A stretch of DNA of 60,006 nucleotides from Mycobacteriaceae bacterium (GTDB lineage Bacteria > Actinomycetota > Actinomycetes > Mycobacteriales > Mycobacteriaceae), in NCBI GenBank assembly GCA_019245755.1, contig JAFARC010000076.1, forward strand, positions 1-60,006, read 5' to 3'. Position 1 is the first letter of the stretch. Each line of letters starts with the position of its first letter. The notes below the pieces were generated by a model that was not told the DNA's origin, ran no database searches, and was given only the letters and a program-made list of their open reading frames with translations. Made by a program: the position numbers and the translations under genes. Positions 18,465 to 26,357 of the stretch are shown piece after piece.

Positions 18465-19213
18465 CGCTCGCTCGTCTCGGGTTTCTCGGGCCGGGGGTTG
18501 TCCGGCTGGGGGTTGTCCGGCTTCGGTTCGTCCGGCTTCGGTTTGTCCGGCTTCGGTTTGTCCGGCTTCGGTTTGTCCGGCTGGTCGATCTTGTCCATCG
18601 CGCCGTGCGACGTGCGCACCGTGTGCAGCCGCTGGCCGACCGTGATCACGCTCAACACGGCCAGCAGCCACATCGCGATGTGCAGAGCCCACGGCAGCGG
18701 GAACAACGGGAGGTCGGACAGCCACGCGCCGGCCAGCACGATGATCAGCCGCTCGGGGCGCTCGATGATCCCGCCGTCGGCGCGCAAGCCGCTGGCCTCC
18801 GCGCGGGCCTTGATGTACGAGATGACCTCCGAGGTGACCAGGCAGATCAGCGTGGCGAGGACCAGCGGCGCGCTTTTGAGCCCGAACGCCGCCCACCACA
18901 TCAGCCCACAGAACACCGCGCCGTCACTGATCCGGTCGCAGGTGGCGTCAAGCACCGCGCCGAACCTGGTGCCGCCACCCCGGACGCGGGCCATCGCGCC
19001 GTCGAGCATGTCGGCCAGCACGAAGAACCCCACCACCAACACGCCCCAGAACAGCTTCCCGACCGAGAACAGTGTCAACGCACCGATGATCGACGCGGCG
19101 GTGCCGATGATCGTGACGCTGTCCGGCGTCAGCCCGGTCCGCAGCGCGGCTTTGGCGACCGGCGTGCTGAGCTTGACGTAGGCCGCACGGGTCAGCAGGT
19201 AGAAGTTGCTCAC
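18461..19213 (-). CDS. pgsA1: Phosphatidylinositol phosphate synthase PgsA1
   Basis: 250 aa from GTG 19213, whose GTGA overlaps the HIT-gene stop; an ATG at 19228 is also in frame but would overlap more. Makes PI-phosphate from CDP-diacylglycerol and inositol phosphate. The CDP-alcohol phosphotransferase signature D-x2-DG-x2-AR-x8-G-x3-D-x3-D is complete in DMLDGAMARVRGGG... ATCD. About six membrane helices end near residue 205. Unusual: the tail (about 212-250) is seven repeats of a five-residue PDKPK-like unit, encoded by a 15-bp tandem repeat, and is longer than the M. tuberculosis tail as recalled. Confidence 0.95.
   Translation of the reverse strand: MSNFYLLTRAAYVKLSTPVAKAALRTGLTPDSVTIIGTAASIIGALTLFSVGKLFWGVLVVGFFVLADMLDGAMARVRGGGTRFGAVLDATCDRISDGAVFCGLMWWAAFGLKSAPLVLATLICLVTSEVISYIKARAEASGLRADGGIIERPERLIIVLAGAWLSDLPLFPLPWALHIAMWLLAVLSVITVGQRLHTVRTSHGAMDKIDQPDKPKPDKPKPDKPKPDEPKPDNPQPDNPRPEKPETSER
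18488..18592. repeat. 15-bp tandem repeat in the 3' end of pgsA1
   Basis: About seven head-to-tail 15-base units of the form TTTGTCCGGCTTCGG (plus strand), the central ones identical and the outer ones degenerate. They encode the Pro-Lys-Pro-Asp tail of PgsA1 and stay in frame. Confidence 0.88.
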
Positions 19214-19791
19214 GGTTGGTTGGCCCATTCGGTCGCCAGCAGCTGGCGGGTCTCCCGCAGCAACTGCGGGATGACCTTCGACCCGCCGATGATCGTGATG
19301 AAATTCGCGTCGCCGATCCAGCGCGGCACCACGTGCATGTGCAGGTGCTCGGCCAGCGACCCGCCGGACACCTTGCCCAGGTTGAGGCCCACGTTAAAGC
19401 CCATCGGCCGCGACACCGCCTTGATCACACGAATGGCCTTCTGGGTGAAAGCCATCAACTCAGCGCTCTCGGCCTGGCTGAGGTCCTCGAGTTCGGACAC
19501 CCGGCGATACGGCACCACCATCAGGTGGCCGGGGTTGTACGGATACAGATTGAGCACGACGTAAACCTGTTGGCCACGCGCGACGACGAGCCCGTCCTCG
19601 TCCGACAGCGTGGGGATGTCCGTGAACGGCTGCGTGGCCGCGTCGGGGTCGCGCTTGATCGGCGCCTCGGCGATGTAGTTCATCCGGTAGGGCGTCCACA
19701 ACCGCTGCAGGTGGTCGGGCTCCCCCACACCACGGTCGGCGATCGTGCGGTCGGCGCTGATGTGCTCGTCGTTGCGCTCGGTGCTCATCAT
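19210..19791 (-). CDS. HIT-family nucleotide hydrolase/phosphorylase
   Basis: 193 aa. Two ATGs (19791, 19788) are possible; either overlaps the thrS stop. Histidine-triad motif [10 protein letters not shown] gives the catalytic His of the HIT family. The M. tuberculosis neighbour of pgsA1 (Rv2613c) is described as an Ap4A phosphorylase, and the similar place and length suggest the same activity here. Removal of Ap4A fits its coupling to thrS, since aminoacyl-tRNA synthetases make Ap4A (inference). Confidence 0.92.
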   Translation of the reverse strand: MMSTERNDEHISADRTIADRGVGEPDHLQRLWTPYRMNYIAEAPIKRDPDAATQPFTDIPTLSDEDGLVVARGQQVYVVLNLYPYNPGHLMVVPYRRVSELEDLSQAESAELMAFTQKAIRVIKAVSRPMGFNVGLNLGKVSGGSLAEHLHMHVVPRWIGDANFITIIGGSKVIPQLLRETRQLLATEWANQP

Positions 19792-21848
19792 TGGCTCTTC
19801 GCGGCGCCCGGTTTGAACAGATCCGCACCGGGAGAGGCATTTTCACGATTCTCGATCCAGTTCACGATCGCCTCGACGGCCTCGATGCGCGGCACCCCGT
19901 TGAGCTGGCTGCGGTCGCGGAACCGGAAACTGACCGCATCGGCCTCGACATCGCGGTCGCCGGCCAGCAGCAGAAAAGGCACTCTCTGGTTGGTGTGGTT
20001 GACGATCTTCTTGGCCATCCGGTCGTCGCCGGCATCGACGTCCATCCTTACGCCACGCTGCTTCAGTTGCGCGGCAACTCTTCCCAGATACGGCACATGC
20101 GCATCGGCGACCGGGATGCCGACCACCTGCACGGGCGACAGCCAGGCCGGAAACGCACCGGCGTAATGCTCGGTCAGGATGCCGAAGAATCGCTCGATCG
20201 ACCCGAACAGGGCACGGTGGATCATCACCGGCCGCCGGCGGCTGCCGTCGGCGGCGGTGTACTCCAGGTCGAACCGCTCCGGGAAGTTAAAGTCGAGCTG
20301 GATCGTCGACATCTGCCACGTCCGGCCCAACGCATCCCTGGCCTGCACCGAAATCTTCGGCCCGTAGAACGCTGCGCCGCCCGGGTCGGGTAGCAGGTCC
20401 AGGCCTGACTGCGCGGCCACCTCGGCCAGCGTGCTGGTGGCCTCGTCCCAGTCCGATTCGGAGCCGACGAACTTGTCCGGGTCCTTGGTCGACAGCTCGA
20501 GGTAGAAGTCGGTCAGCCCGTAGTCGCCGAGCAGATCCAGCACGAACCGCAGCAGCGAGGCGAGCTCGTCGCGCATCTGCGCGCGGGTGGTGAAGATGTG
20601 CGAGTCATCCATGGTGAACCCGCGCGCCCTGGTCAGCCCGTGCACCACGCCAGATTTCTCGTAGCGGTAGACGGTGCCGAACTCGAAGAGCCGCAACGGA
20701 AGTTCCCGATACGACCGGCCGCGGGACCGGTAGACCAGGATGTGCATCGGGCAGTTCATCGGCTTCAGGTAGTAGTCCTGACCCGGTTTGCGCACCGTGC
20801 CGTCCGCGTTGTACTCGGCGTCGAGATGCATCGGTGGGAACATGCCGTCGGCGTACCAGTCGAGGTGGCCGGAAGTTTGGAACAGCTGCGCCTTGGTGAT
20901 GTGCGGGGTGTTGACGAACTGGTAGCCGGCCTCGAGGTGCTTACGTCGCGAATACTCCTCCATCTCGGTGCGCACGATGCCACCCTTCGGGTGGAAAACA
21001 GCGAGGCCGGACCCTATTTCGTCGGGGAAGCTGAACAGGTCGAGCTCGACGCCGAGCCTGCGGTGGTCGCGACGCTGCGCCTCCTCGATGAGTTCCAGGT
21101 GGCGGTCCAGCGCTCCCTGCGATTCCCACGCCGTCCCGTAGATCCTCTGCAGGCTGGCGTTGTCCTGGTTGCCGCGCCAGTAGGCCGCCGAGCTGCGGGT
21201 GAGCTTGAACGCCGGGATATAGCGTGTCGTGGGGATGTGCGGCCCGCGGCACAGGTCGGCCCATTCACGCTCCCTGGTGCGGGGATTGAGGTTGTCGTAG
21301 GCGGTCAGCTCGTCGCCGCCGACCTCCATCACCTCGGGGTCGCCGGACTTGTCGTCGACCAGCTCGAGTTTGTACGGCTCGTCGGCCAGCTCTTGGCGGG
21401 CCTGGTCCTTGGACTCGTACACACGACGCGAGAACAGCTGGCCTTCCTTGACGATCTGGCGCATCCGCTTCTCGAGCGCCTCGAGATCCTCGGGCGTGAA
21501 CGCGTCCGGCACGTCGAAGTCGTAGTAGAAGCCGTCAGTGATCGGCGGCCCGATGCCGAGCTTGGCCTGCGGGAACAGGTCCTGAACGGCTTGGGCCAGG
21601 ACGTGGGCGGTGGAGTGGCGGATCACGCTACGGCCCTCTTCGGTGTTCGCCGCTACGGGCGTCACATCCACATCGGTGTCCGGTGTCCAGCTCAGGTCCC
21701 GCAGTCGCCCGTCGGCGTCGCGCACGACGACGACCGCCTCCGGCGATCCCCGGCCGGGCAGGCCGGCCTCGCGAACCGCCACGGCCGCGGTGGTCCCGGC
21801 AGGGACCCGGATCGGGGCTGCGGGGACGGTGCCGGCTGCGGGGCTCAT
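19788..21848 (-). CDS. thrS: Threonyl-tRNA synthetase
   Basis: 686 aa from ATG 21848 with GGAGA eight bases upstream; the open frame to 21893 adds 15 residues not expected for the family. Class II synthetase. Seen: N-terminal TGS-like domain ([18 protein letters not shown]), editing domain with [11 protein letters not shown] and the [14 protein letters not shown] segment, class II motifs in the core ([57 protein letters not shown]), and the C-terminal anticodon-binding domain. Full length. Heads the operon thrS-HIT-pgsA1-patA-pimA-Nudix. Confidence 0.98.
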   Translation of the reverse strand: MSPAAGTVPAAPIRVPAGTTAAVAVREAGLPGRGSPEAVVVVRDADGRLRDLSWTPDTDVDVTPVAANTEEGRSVIRHSTAHVLAQAVQDLFPQAKLGIGPPITDGFYYDFDVPDAFTPEDLEALEKRMRQIVKEGQLFSRRVYESKDQARQELADEPYKLELVDDKSGDPEVMEVGGDELTAYDNLNPRTREREWADLCRGPHIPTTRYIPAFKLTRSSAAYWRGNQDNASLQRIYGTAWESQGALDRHLELIEEAQRRDHRRLGVELDLFSFPDEIGSGLAVFHPKGGIVRTEMEEYSRRKHLEAGYQFVNTPHITKAQLFQTSGHLDWYADGMFPPMHLDAEYNADGTVRKPGQDYYLKPMNCPMHILVYRSRGRSYRELPLRLFEFGTVYRYEKSGVVHGLTRARGFTMDDSHIFTTRAQMRDELASLLRFVLDLLGDYGLTDFYLELSTKDPDKFVGSESDWDEATSTLAEVAAQSGLDLLPDPGGAAFYGPKISVQARDALGRTWQMSTIQLDFNFPERFDLEYTAADGSRRRPVMIHRALFGSIERFFGILTEHYAGAFPAWLSPVQVVGIPVADAHVPYLGRVAAQLKQRGVRMDVDAGDDRMAKKIVNHTNQRVPFLLLAGDRDVEADAVSFRFRDRSQLNGVPRIEAVEAIVNWIENRENASPGADLFKPGAAKSQ

Positions 21849-21908
21849 CTGCGGTTCTCCAAGCTGACGGGTGTTAACGATCGCGCGGACCATGCTATCG
21901 GTGACGGG

Positions 21909-22538
21909 TCACGGCTGGCCGGGGCGCAGCTTGACGAACAGCGCCTCGGCGTCGGTGAAAACGGTGTCACCGTCGAACAGCCGGCCCGTCACGAAGATCT
22001 TGCGCTCCTCCAGGCGCTCGAGGCCGGCCTCGATCTGCAACTCCCGCTCGATCGGCACGATCCTGCGGTAATTGATGTGCAGGAAAGCCGTCCGTTGATA
22101 AAGGCTCCCGGCGAGCTTGGAAGCGGTGTAGCCCAGCGCGGAATCGAACAGCAGCCCCAGCGCGCCACCGTGCACGGCGCCGTTGCGGCCGAGGTGGTAG
22201 CGGCGAAACGTCGCCGCCCCGCGTACCCGGCCGTCCTGGGTCGCGGCCAGGTTGACTGGCACCTGCAGGATGTTGCCGCGGTTGGGCAGGTCCATCCGCC
22301 GGCCGGAAGGCGAATTCCATTCGTCGGCGTCGTACGGCGCGAGCAGCTTCGACACGTTCTCGATCAGGTCAGCGGCCTCGCTGATCACCTCGTCAGGCGC
22401 GTCGACGGCGCGGGTGTGGTCCTGCAGGGTGCGCACCGCTTCGACGAACCTCCCGTAGTCCGGTCCTCCGCGACTGGTGGGCTCGGGCGGGTTGAATCCG
22501 CCGCCGGGATGTTTGTCGACACCTCGTTTGGTAGCCAC
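21909..22538 (-). CDS. PaaI-like hotdog thioesterase
   Basis: 209 aa from GTG 22538. TACGGT lies six bases before this GTG, so a leaderless start is likely; an ATG at 22574 is in frame but upstream of the probable promoter. Seen: a helical N-terminal part, then a hotdog domain with VHGGALGLLFDSALGY (the HGG motif carrying the active-site region), LHINYRRIVPIERELQIEAG and GRLFDGDTVFTDAEALFV. Probably hydrolyses an acyl-CoA; substrate unknown. Confidence 0.85.
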   Translation of the reverse strand: MATKRGVDKHPGGGFNPPEPTSRGGPDYGRFVEAVRTLQDHTRAVDAPDEVISEAADLIENVSKLLAPYDADEWNSPSGRRMDLPNRGNILQVPVNLAATQDGRVRGAATFRRYHLGRNGAVHGGALGLLFDSALGYTASKLAGSLYQRTAFLHINYRRIVPIERELQIEAGLERLEERKIFVTGRLFDGDTVFTDAEALFVKLRPGQP

Positions 22539-22612
22539 CCGGTCACCGTATTGCCCCACAGGGCCGGCGGGCATCGGGCATCGTTACGCCAGCTCCCCGG
22601 TCTACGTGCCGA

Positions 22613-23482
22613 TCACGACGCGGCGGCGTTGCTGAGCTCCTCGAACTCTTCGTCGGTCAGCGTGATTTCGGCGGCGGCGACGTTCTCCTCGAGGTGGGTC
22701 ACCTTCGAGGTGCCCGGGATCGGCAGCATCACCGGCGAACGCTTGAGCAGCCAGGCCAGCGCCAGTTGCGACGGGGTGGCGTCATGCCGCTCGGCGATCC
22801 GCTGCAGGGGTCCGCCCGGCGCGGCCAGCGGCCCGGCCGCCAGCGGGAACCATGGGATGAATCCGAGGCCACCGGCCTGGCAGGCCTCCAGGACAGGTTC
22901 CGCGGTTCGGGCGGTGATGTTGTACATGTTCTGCACCGAGACGATGGGTGTGATCTTCTGTGCGGATACGAGCTGTTCGACGTTGACCTCCGACAGCCCG
23001 ATGTGGCGGATCTTGCCCTCCTGCTGCAGAGCGACCAGCTCGCCGAGCTGATCCTCGGCGGAAAACTTGGAGTCGATGCGGTGCAGCTGGAACAGATCGA
23101 TGCGGTCGACGCCGAGGCGGCGCAGGCTCATCTCGCACTCCTGGCGCAGATAGGCCGGGAAGCCCAGCGGCTGCCACTCATCGGGCCCGGTGCGCAACAG
23201 GCCCGCCTTGGTGGCGATGACCAGGTGGTCCGGATACGGGTGCAACGCCTCGCGGATCAGTTTCTCCGAAATGTAGGGGCCGTACGAGTCGGCGGTGTCG
23301 ACCAAGTTGACGCCCAGGTCGACCGCCCGGCGCAGCACGCGCACACATTCGTCGTGGTCGTCGGGCGGTCCCCAAACGCCCCTGCCGGTCAACCGCATCG
23401 CCCCGAACCCGAGCCGGTTGACGGTCAGGTCGCCGCCAAGAGTGAATGTTCCCGATGCTTGTGCGACAGCTTGTGTGGTCAC
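22613..23482 (-). CDS. Aldo/keto reductase
   Basis: 289 aa from GTG 23482. TACGGT seven bases upstream suggests a leaderless start. (beta/alpha)8 NADPH-dependent oxidoreductase. The catalytic tetrad is present: Asp and Tyr in [10 protein letters not shown], Lys in VIATKAG, His in LFQLHRID. The C-terminal cofactor part reads [17 protein letters not shown]. Belongs to the bacterial AKR group often annotated as general stress or oxidoreductase proteins. Divergent from the DUF1990 gene, with only 36 bases between starts. Confidence 0.92.
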   Translation of the reverse strand: MTTQAVAQASGTFTLGGDLTVNRLGFGAMRLTGRGVWGPPDDHDECVRVLRRAVDLGVNLVDTADSYGPYISEKLIREALHPYPDHLVIATKAGLLRTGPDEWQPLGFPAYLRQECEMSLRRLGVDRIDLFQLHRIDSKFSAEDQLGELVALQQEGKIRHIGLSEVNVEQLVSAQKITPIVSVQNMYNITARTAEPVLEACQAGGLGFIPWFPLAAGPLAAPGGPLQRIAERHDATPSQLALAWLLKRSPVMLPIPGTSKVTHLEENVAAAEITLTDEEFEELSNAAAS

Positions 23483-23518
23483 GTTATGGACCGTACGCCG
23501 ACATCTGAAGGGGTTGTG

Positions 23519-24016
23519 ATGGACCTGGCCCGGCTGGCCGACGCACCATTCACCTACCGCGAGGTCGGCGCGACCGCGGGTCCGCTGCCGGCGGGATACC
23601 ACCATGTCGGCGAATCGGCGGTCATCGGGCACGGCCGCAAACGGTTCGAGGCCGCCGCCAGGGAGGTTCTGCGATGGGGGATGCTGCGGGGCGCGGGGCT
23701 GAAAGTGACTGCCAGCAGTCAAGTCGCGGCCGTCGGCTCGGTTGTGGTGGTACGGCTGGGTCCGGTGGCCGCGCCGTCGCGGGTGGTCTACATCGTCGAC
23801 AACGAGAACGAGCGGGGGTTCGCCTACGGCACGCTGTGCGGGCACGCCGAGTCCGGTGAGGAGAGGTTCTCGGTGCGCTACGATCCGACCACCGACGAGG
23901 TGTTTGCAGAGGTGAGGGCGTTTTCCCGGCACGCGACGTGGTGGAGTAGGGCGGTCGCGCCGGTCACGTCGCTGCTGCAGCGCATCATGACGAAGCGTTA
24001 TCTGTCGGCGGTGTAG
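23519..24016 (+). CDS. DUF1990 family protein
   Basis: 165 aa from ATG 23519, with GAAGGGG seven bases upstream; a GTG immediately before it is also possible. The family pattern is clear: [66 protein letters not shown] and a C-terminal [10 protein letters not shown]. Such proteins are single-domain and of unknown biochemical function. It lies back-to-back with the aldo/keto reductase. Confidence 0.88.
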   Translation: MDLARLADAPFTYREVGATAGPLPAGYHHVGESAVIGHGRKRFEAAAREVLRWGMLRGAGLKVTASSQVAAVGSVVVVRLGPVAAPSRVVYIVDNENERGFAYGTLCGHAESGEERFSVRYDPTTDEVFAEVRAFSRHATWWSRAVAPVTSLLQRIMTKRYLSAV

Positions 24017-24172
24017 CCGTCGGTTGTGGGCCGGTGTGTCTTCGCCGCCAGCCGCGGTGGGGCCACAATTGCCGGCAACGCCAATAACCGACGGCGGGTG
24101 ACCCGCGGCGCTAGCGTTAACGGCGAACAGCAGTCAGCCGCAACGACCGGGCTGCTAGACAGGAAGACGCAG

Positions 24173-24880
24173 TTGACCGATCCGCTAGACACGCACGCGG
24201 CGCACCGCCGCATCGCGGACATCGTGCGCTCGCTGCACGACCAACCGGAGGCCGACTCCGATACCGTCATCGCCGAGCTGGCCGAGCACGCGGCCGTGGA
24301 GATACCAGGCGCGCGGTACGCCGGTGTGACCGTCACCACCAACAACAAGACCGTGGACACGCCCGCGGCCTCGCACGAGTACCCCATCCTGCTCGACGCG
24401 ATCCAGCAACGACACCGGCAGGGGCCGTGCCTGACGTCGGCCTGGGAACGCAAGACGATCCACATCGCCGACCTGGAGAAGGACTGTCGTTGGCCGGCAT
24501 ACCGCCGTGACGCACTGGCCGAGACACCCATTCGTTCCATCATGGCGTTCCAACTGTTCATCGCCGACCGGTCAATGGGTGCGCTGAACGTCTATGCCGA
24601 GGAACCGAACGCTTTCGGCGACCAGAGTGAGGAGATCGGCCTGATCTTCGCCACCCATTCCGCGCTGGCATGGAACTCCGTCCGCCGCGACGAACAGTTT
24701 CGCCACGCGCTGGCCAGTCGCGACATGATCGGGCAGGCCAAAGGCATGATCATGGAGCGCTACGGGATCGGTGCGGTTCAGGCGTTCGAGATGCTCAAGA
24801 AGCTGTCGCAGGACTCCAACGTCCGGTTGATCCAGCTGGCCAAGGAACTCGTCGACCAAGCGAAGCCGTCCGTCAGCTAG
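24173..24880 (+). CDS. GAF-ANTAR domain regulator
   Basis: 235 aa from TTG 24173, which has AGGAAG about eight bases upstream; a TAGCGT hexamer at 24111-24116 would start the transcript about 50 bases earlier. Longer in-frame readings lie before that promoter. Seen: a GAF sensor domain (about 20-165; QGPCLTSAWERKTIHIADL) and an ANTAR RNA-binding domain (about 170-230; ALASRDMIGQAKGMIMERYG, AFEMLKKLSQDSNVRLIQLA). ANTAR proteins bind paired stem-loops in mRNA leaders to prevent termination. Which transcript it acts on is unknown. Confidence 0.9.
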   Translation: MTDPLDTHAAHRRIADIVRSLHDQPEADSDTVIAELAEHAAVEIPGARYAGVTVTTNNKTVDTPAASHEYPILLDAIQQRHRQGPCLTSAWERKTIHIADLEKDCRWPAYRRDALAETPIRSIMAFQLFIADRSMGALNVYAEEPNAFGDQSEEIGLIFATHSALAWNSVRRDEQFRHALASRDMIGQAKGMIMERYGIGAVQAFEMLKKLSQDSNVRLIQLAKELVDQAKPSVS

Positions 24881-24951
24881 CACGGCCGCACGGCTAACGT
24901 GGGACCAGGCAATTGTTGGACACCCGTGATCGCGGGCCGTACGGAGGTCTG

Positions 24952-25839
24952 ATGCCGCAGGGTCTGGTCGTGCTGCTGGCGTTTCTCGCCGCGGTGTGTT
25001 CGGCGATCGGCATCGTGATCAGGCAGCGGGCCACCATGGAGGTCCCGGCCGAGCAGGGCGTGAGCACTGCGATGCTGGCAACGCTGGTGCGCAAACGGCT
25101 GTGGTGGGCCGGCACCGCCGCGGCGGTCTTCGGCTTTGCGTGTCAGGCGCTGGCGCTGTCCCACGGCTCACTTCTGCTGGTGCAGCCGTTGCTGGTGTCG
25201 TCGTTGCTGTTCGCCCTGCCGATCAGCGCCTGGCTCGCGGATCGGCGGGTCAGCGCACGAGAGTGGGCGTGGGCGTTCCTGCTCACCGTCGGGTTGGCGG
25301 TGTTTGTGCTGGTGGCCCAGGCTCGTCCCGGCCACTACCGGTCACAACTCACGGTGTGGATCCTGGTGACAGCCATCGTGGCGCCGCTCGTGGTCGGGTG
25401 TGTGGCGGTCGCGACCCGCAGCTCGGGTCGGCAACGGGCGGTCCTGCTCGCGGTGGCGGTTGCCGTGCTGTTCGGCGTGATCGCGGTGCTGACGAAGATC
25501 ACGATGCACGAACTCGCTGAGGGCGGGCTCCCGGCCGGGCTGCGGGTGCCTGCGCCGTACCTGCTGCTTGCGCTGGCGGCGGTGGCAACGATATTGCAGC
25601 AGTCCGCTTTTCACGCGGGGGCGCTGCAGATGTCGGTACCGACGATGCTGGTGCTCGAGCCGCTGGTCGCCGTGCTGCTCGGCGCCCTGGTCCTCGGTGA
25701 GCACCTCGAGCTGTCCGGCCCTGCGAGTGTGGCGCTGCCCGTCGCCGTAGTCGCGATGGCGGCTGCCACCATCGCCCTGGGCCGCGGCGAAGGCGCCTAC
25801 GAAGAGCAGCTGGAAGCCGTGGTCGCGCGACGGTCGTAG
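24952..25839 (+). CDS. DMT/EamA-superfamily membrane transporter
   Basis: 295 aa from ATG 24952 with GGAGG seven bases upstream. Nine to ten hydrophobic helices in two halves (first LVVLLAFLAAVCSAIGIVI; last VALPVAVVAMAAATIAL), with PLLVSSLLFALPISAWLADRR and LEPLVAVLLGALVLGE placed as in DMT exporters. Substrate not predictable. It resembles proteins annotated DMT family transporter in mycobacteria. Confidence 0.85.
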   Translation: MPQGLVVLLAFLAAVCSAIGIVIRQRATMEVPAEQGVSTAMLATLVRKRLWWAGTAAAVFGFACQALALSHGSLLLVQPLLVSSLLFALPISAWLADRRVSAREWAWAFLLTVGLAVFVLVAQARPGHYRSQLTVWILVTAIVAPLVVGCVAVATRSSGRQRAVLLAVAVAVLFGVIAVLTKITMHELAEGGLPAGLRVPAPYLLLALAAVATILQQSAFHAGALQMSVPTMLVLEPLVAVLLGALVLGEHLELSGPASVALPVAVVAMAAATIALGRGEGAYEEQLEAVVARRS

Positions 25840-26030
25840 CGCGGCATCGGCTTGCACTGCGGCGCGTCGCACGACGAAACGCAAAGAGCATGCGACAGTG
25901 GGGCTATCGCGGTGATGAGGTCTTTGTCGAACGGCGGCATACCGCCGTGGTGCGACCCTTTCATCCTCACATTCGAGGCGCACCGGCGGTTGCTGCTATT
26001 GCGCCTGCGCTGGCACGAAAAGGCCGCCCG
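25840..26030. terminator. Bidirectional terminator-like hairpin between convergent genes
   Basis: The transporter (plus) and nirD (minus) converge here. A 7-bp perfect stem ACGGCGG / CCGCCGT with a CATA loop lies at 25931-25948. There is no long T run, as is usual in mycobacteria. No gene is seen in the rest of this spacer. Confidence 0.4.
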
Positions 26031-26357
26031 TCAGGCAGGAATGTCGGCGTTCACGGCGAGGCGAATCGCTCCCGCGTCGTCGACGTGGGCACGATAGGCG
26101 GTGACGCCGGCGCCCCCATTCGACATTTCGCATCCGGTCGTGAGGTCATAGGTGTAGTTGTGCAGCGGGCAGATCACCACGCGGTCGTCGGTGAGTCCGT
26201 CGGCCAGCGGGCCGCCGCGGTGGGGGCAGACGGCGTCCAGCGCCCGCAGCGATCCGTCGCGCAACCGGAACACGGCGATCTGGCGCCCGTCGACGGCATA
26301 CGTGCGGCCCTGGCCCACCGGGATGTCGGCGACGGGCCCCAAAGTCACGTCGCTCAT
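26031..26357 (-). CDS. nirD: Nitrite reductase (NADH) small subunit
   Basis: 108 aa. Rieske-fold small subunit of assimilatory nitrite reductase; reduces nitrite to ammonium with NirB in the cytoplasm. The Rieske [2Fe-2S] ligands are kept: CPHRGGP and CPLHNYTYD, unlike E. coli NirD in which they are lost. Its ATG overlaps the nirB stop by four bases. Last gene of the operon. Confidence 0.95.
   Translation of the reverse strand: MSDVTLGPVADIPVGQGRTYAVDGRQIAVFRLRDGSLRALDAVCPHRGGPLADGLTDDRVVICPLHNYTYDLTTGCEMSNGGAGVTAYRAHVDDAGAIRLAVNADIPA

Noticed and set aside
20598..23051. 817-codon plus-strand frame opposite thrS and the thioesterase
   Set aside because: Shadow of well-supported minus-strand genes.
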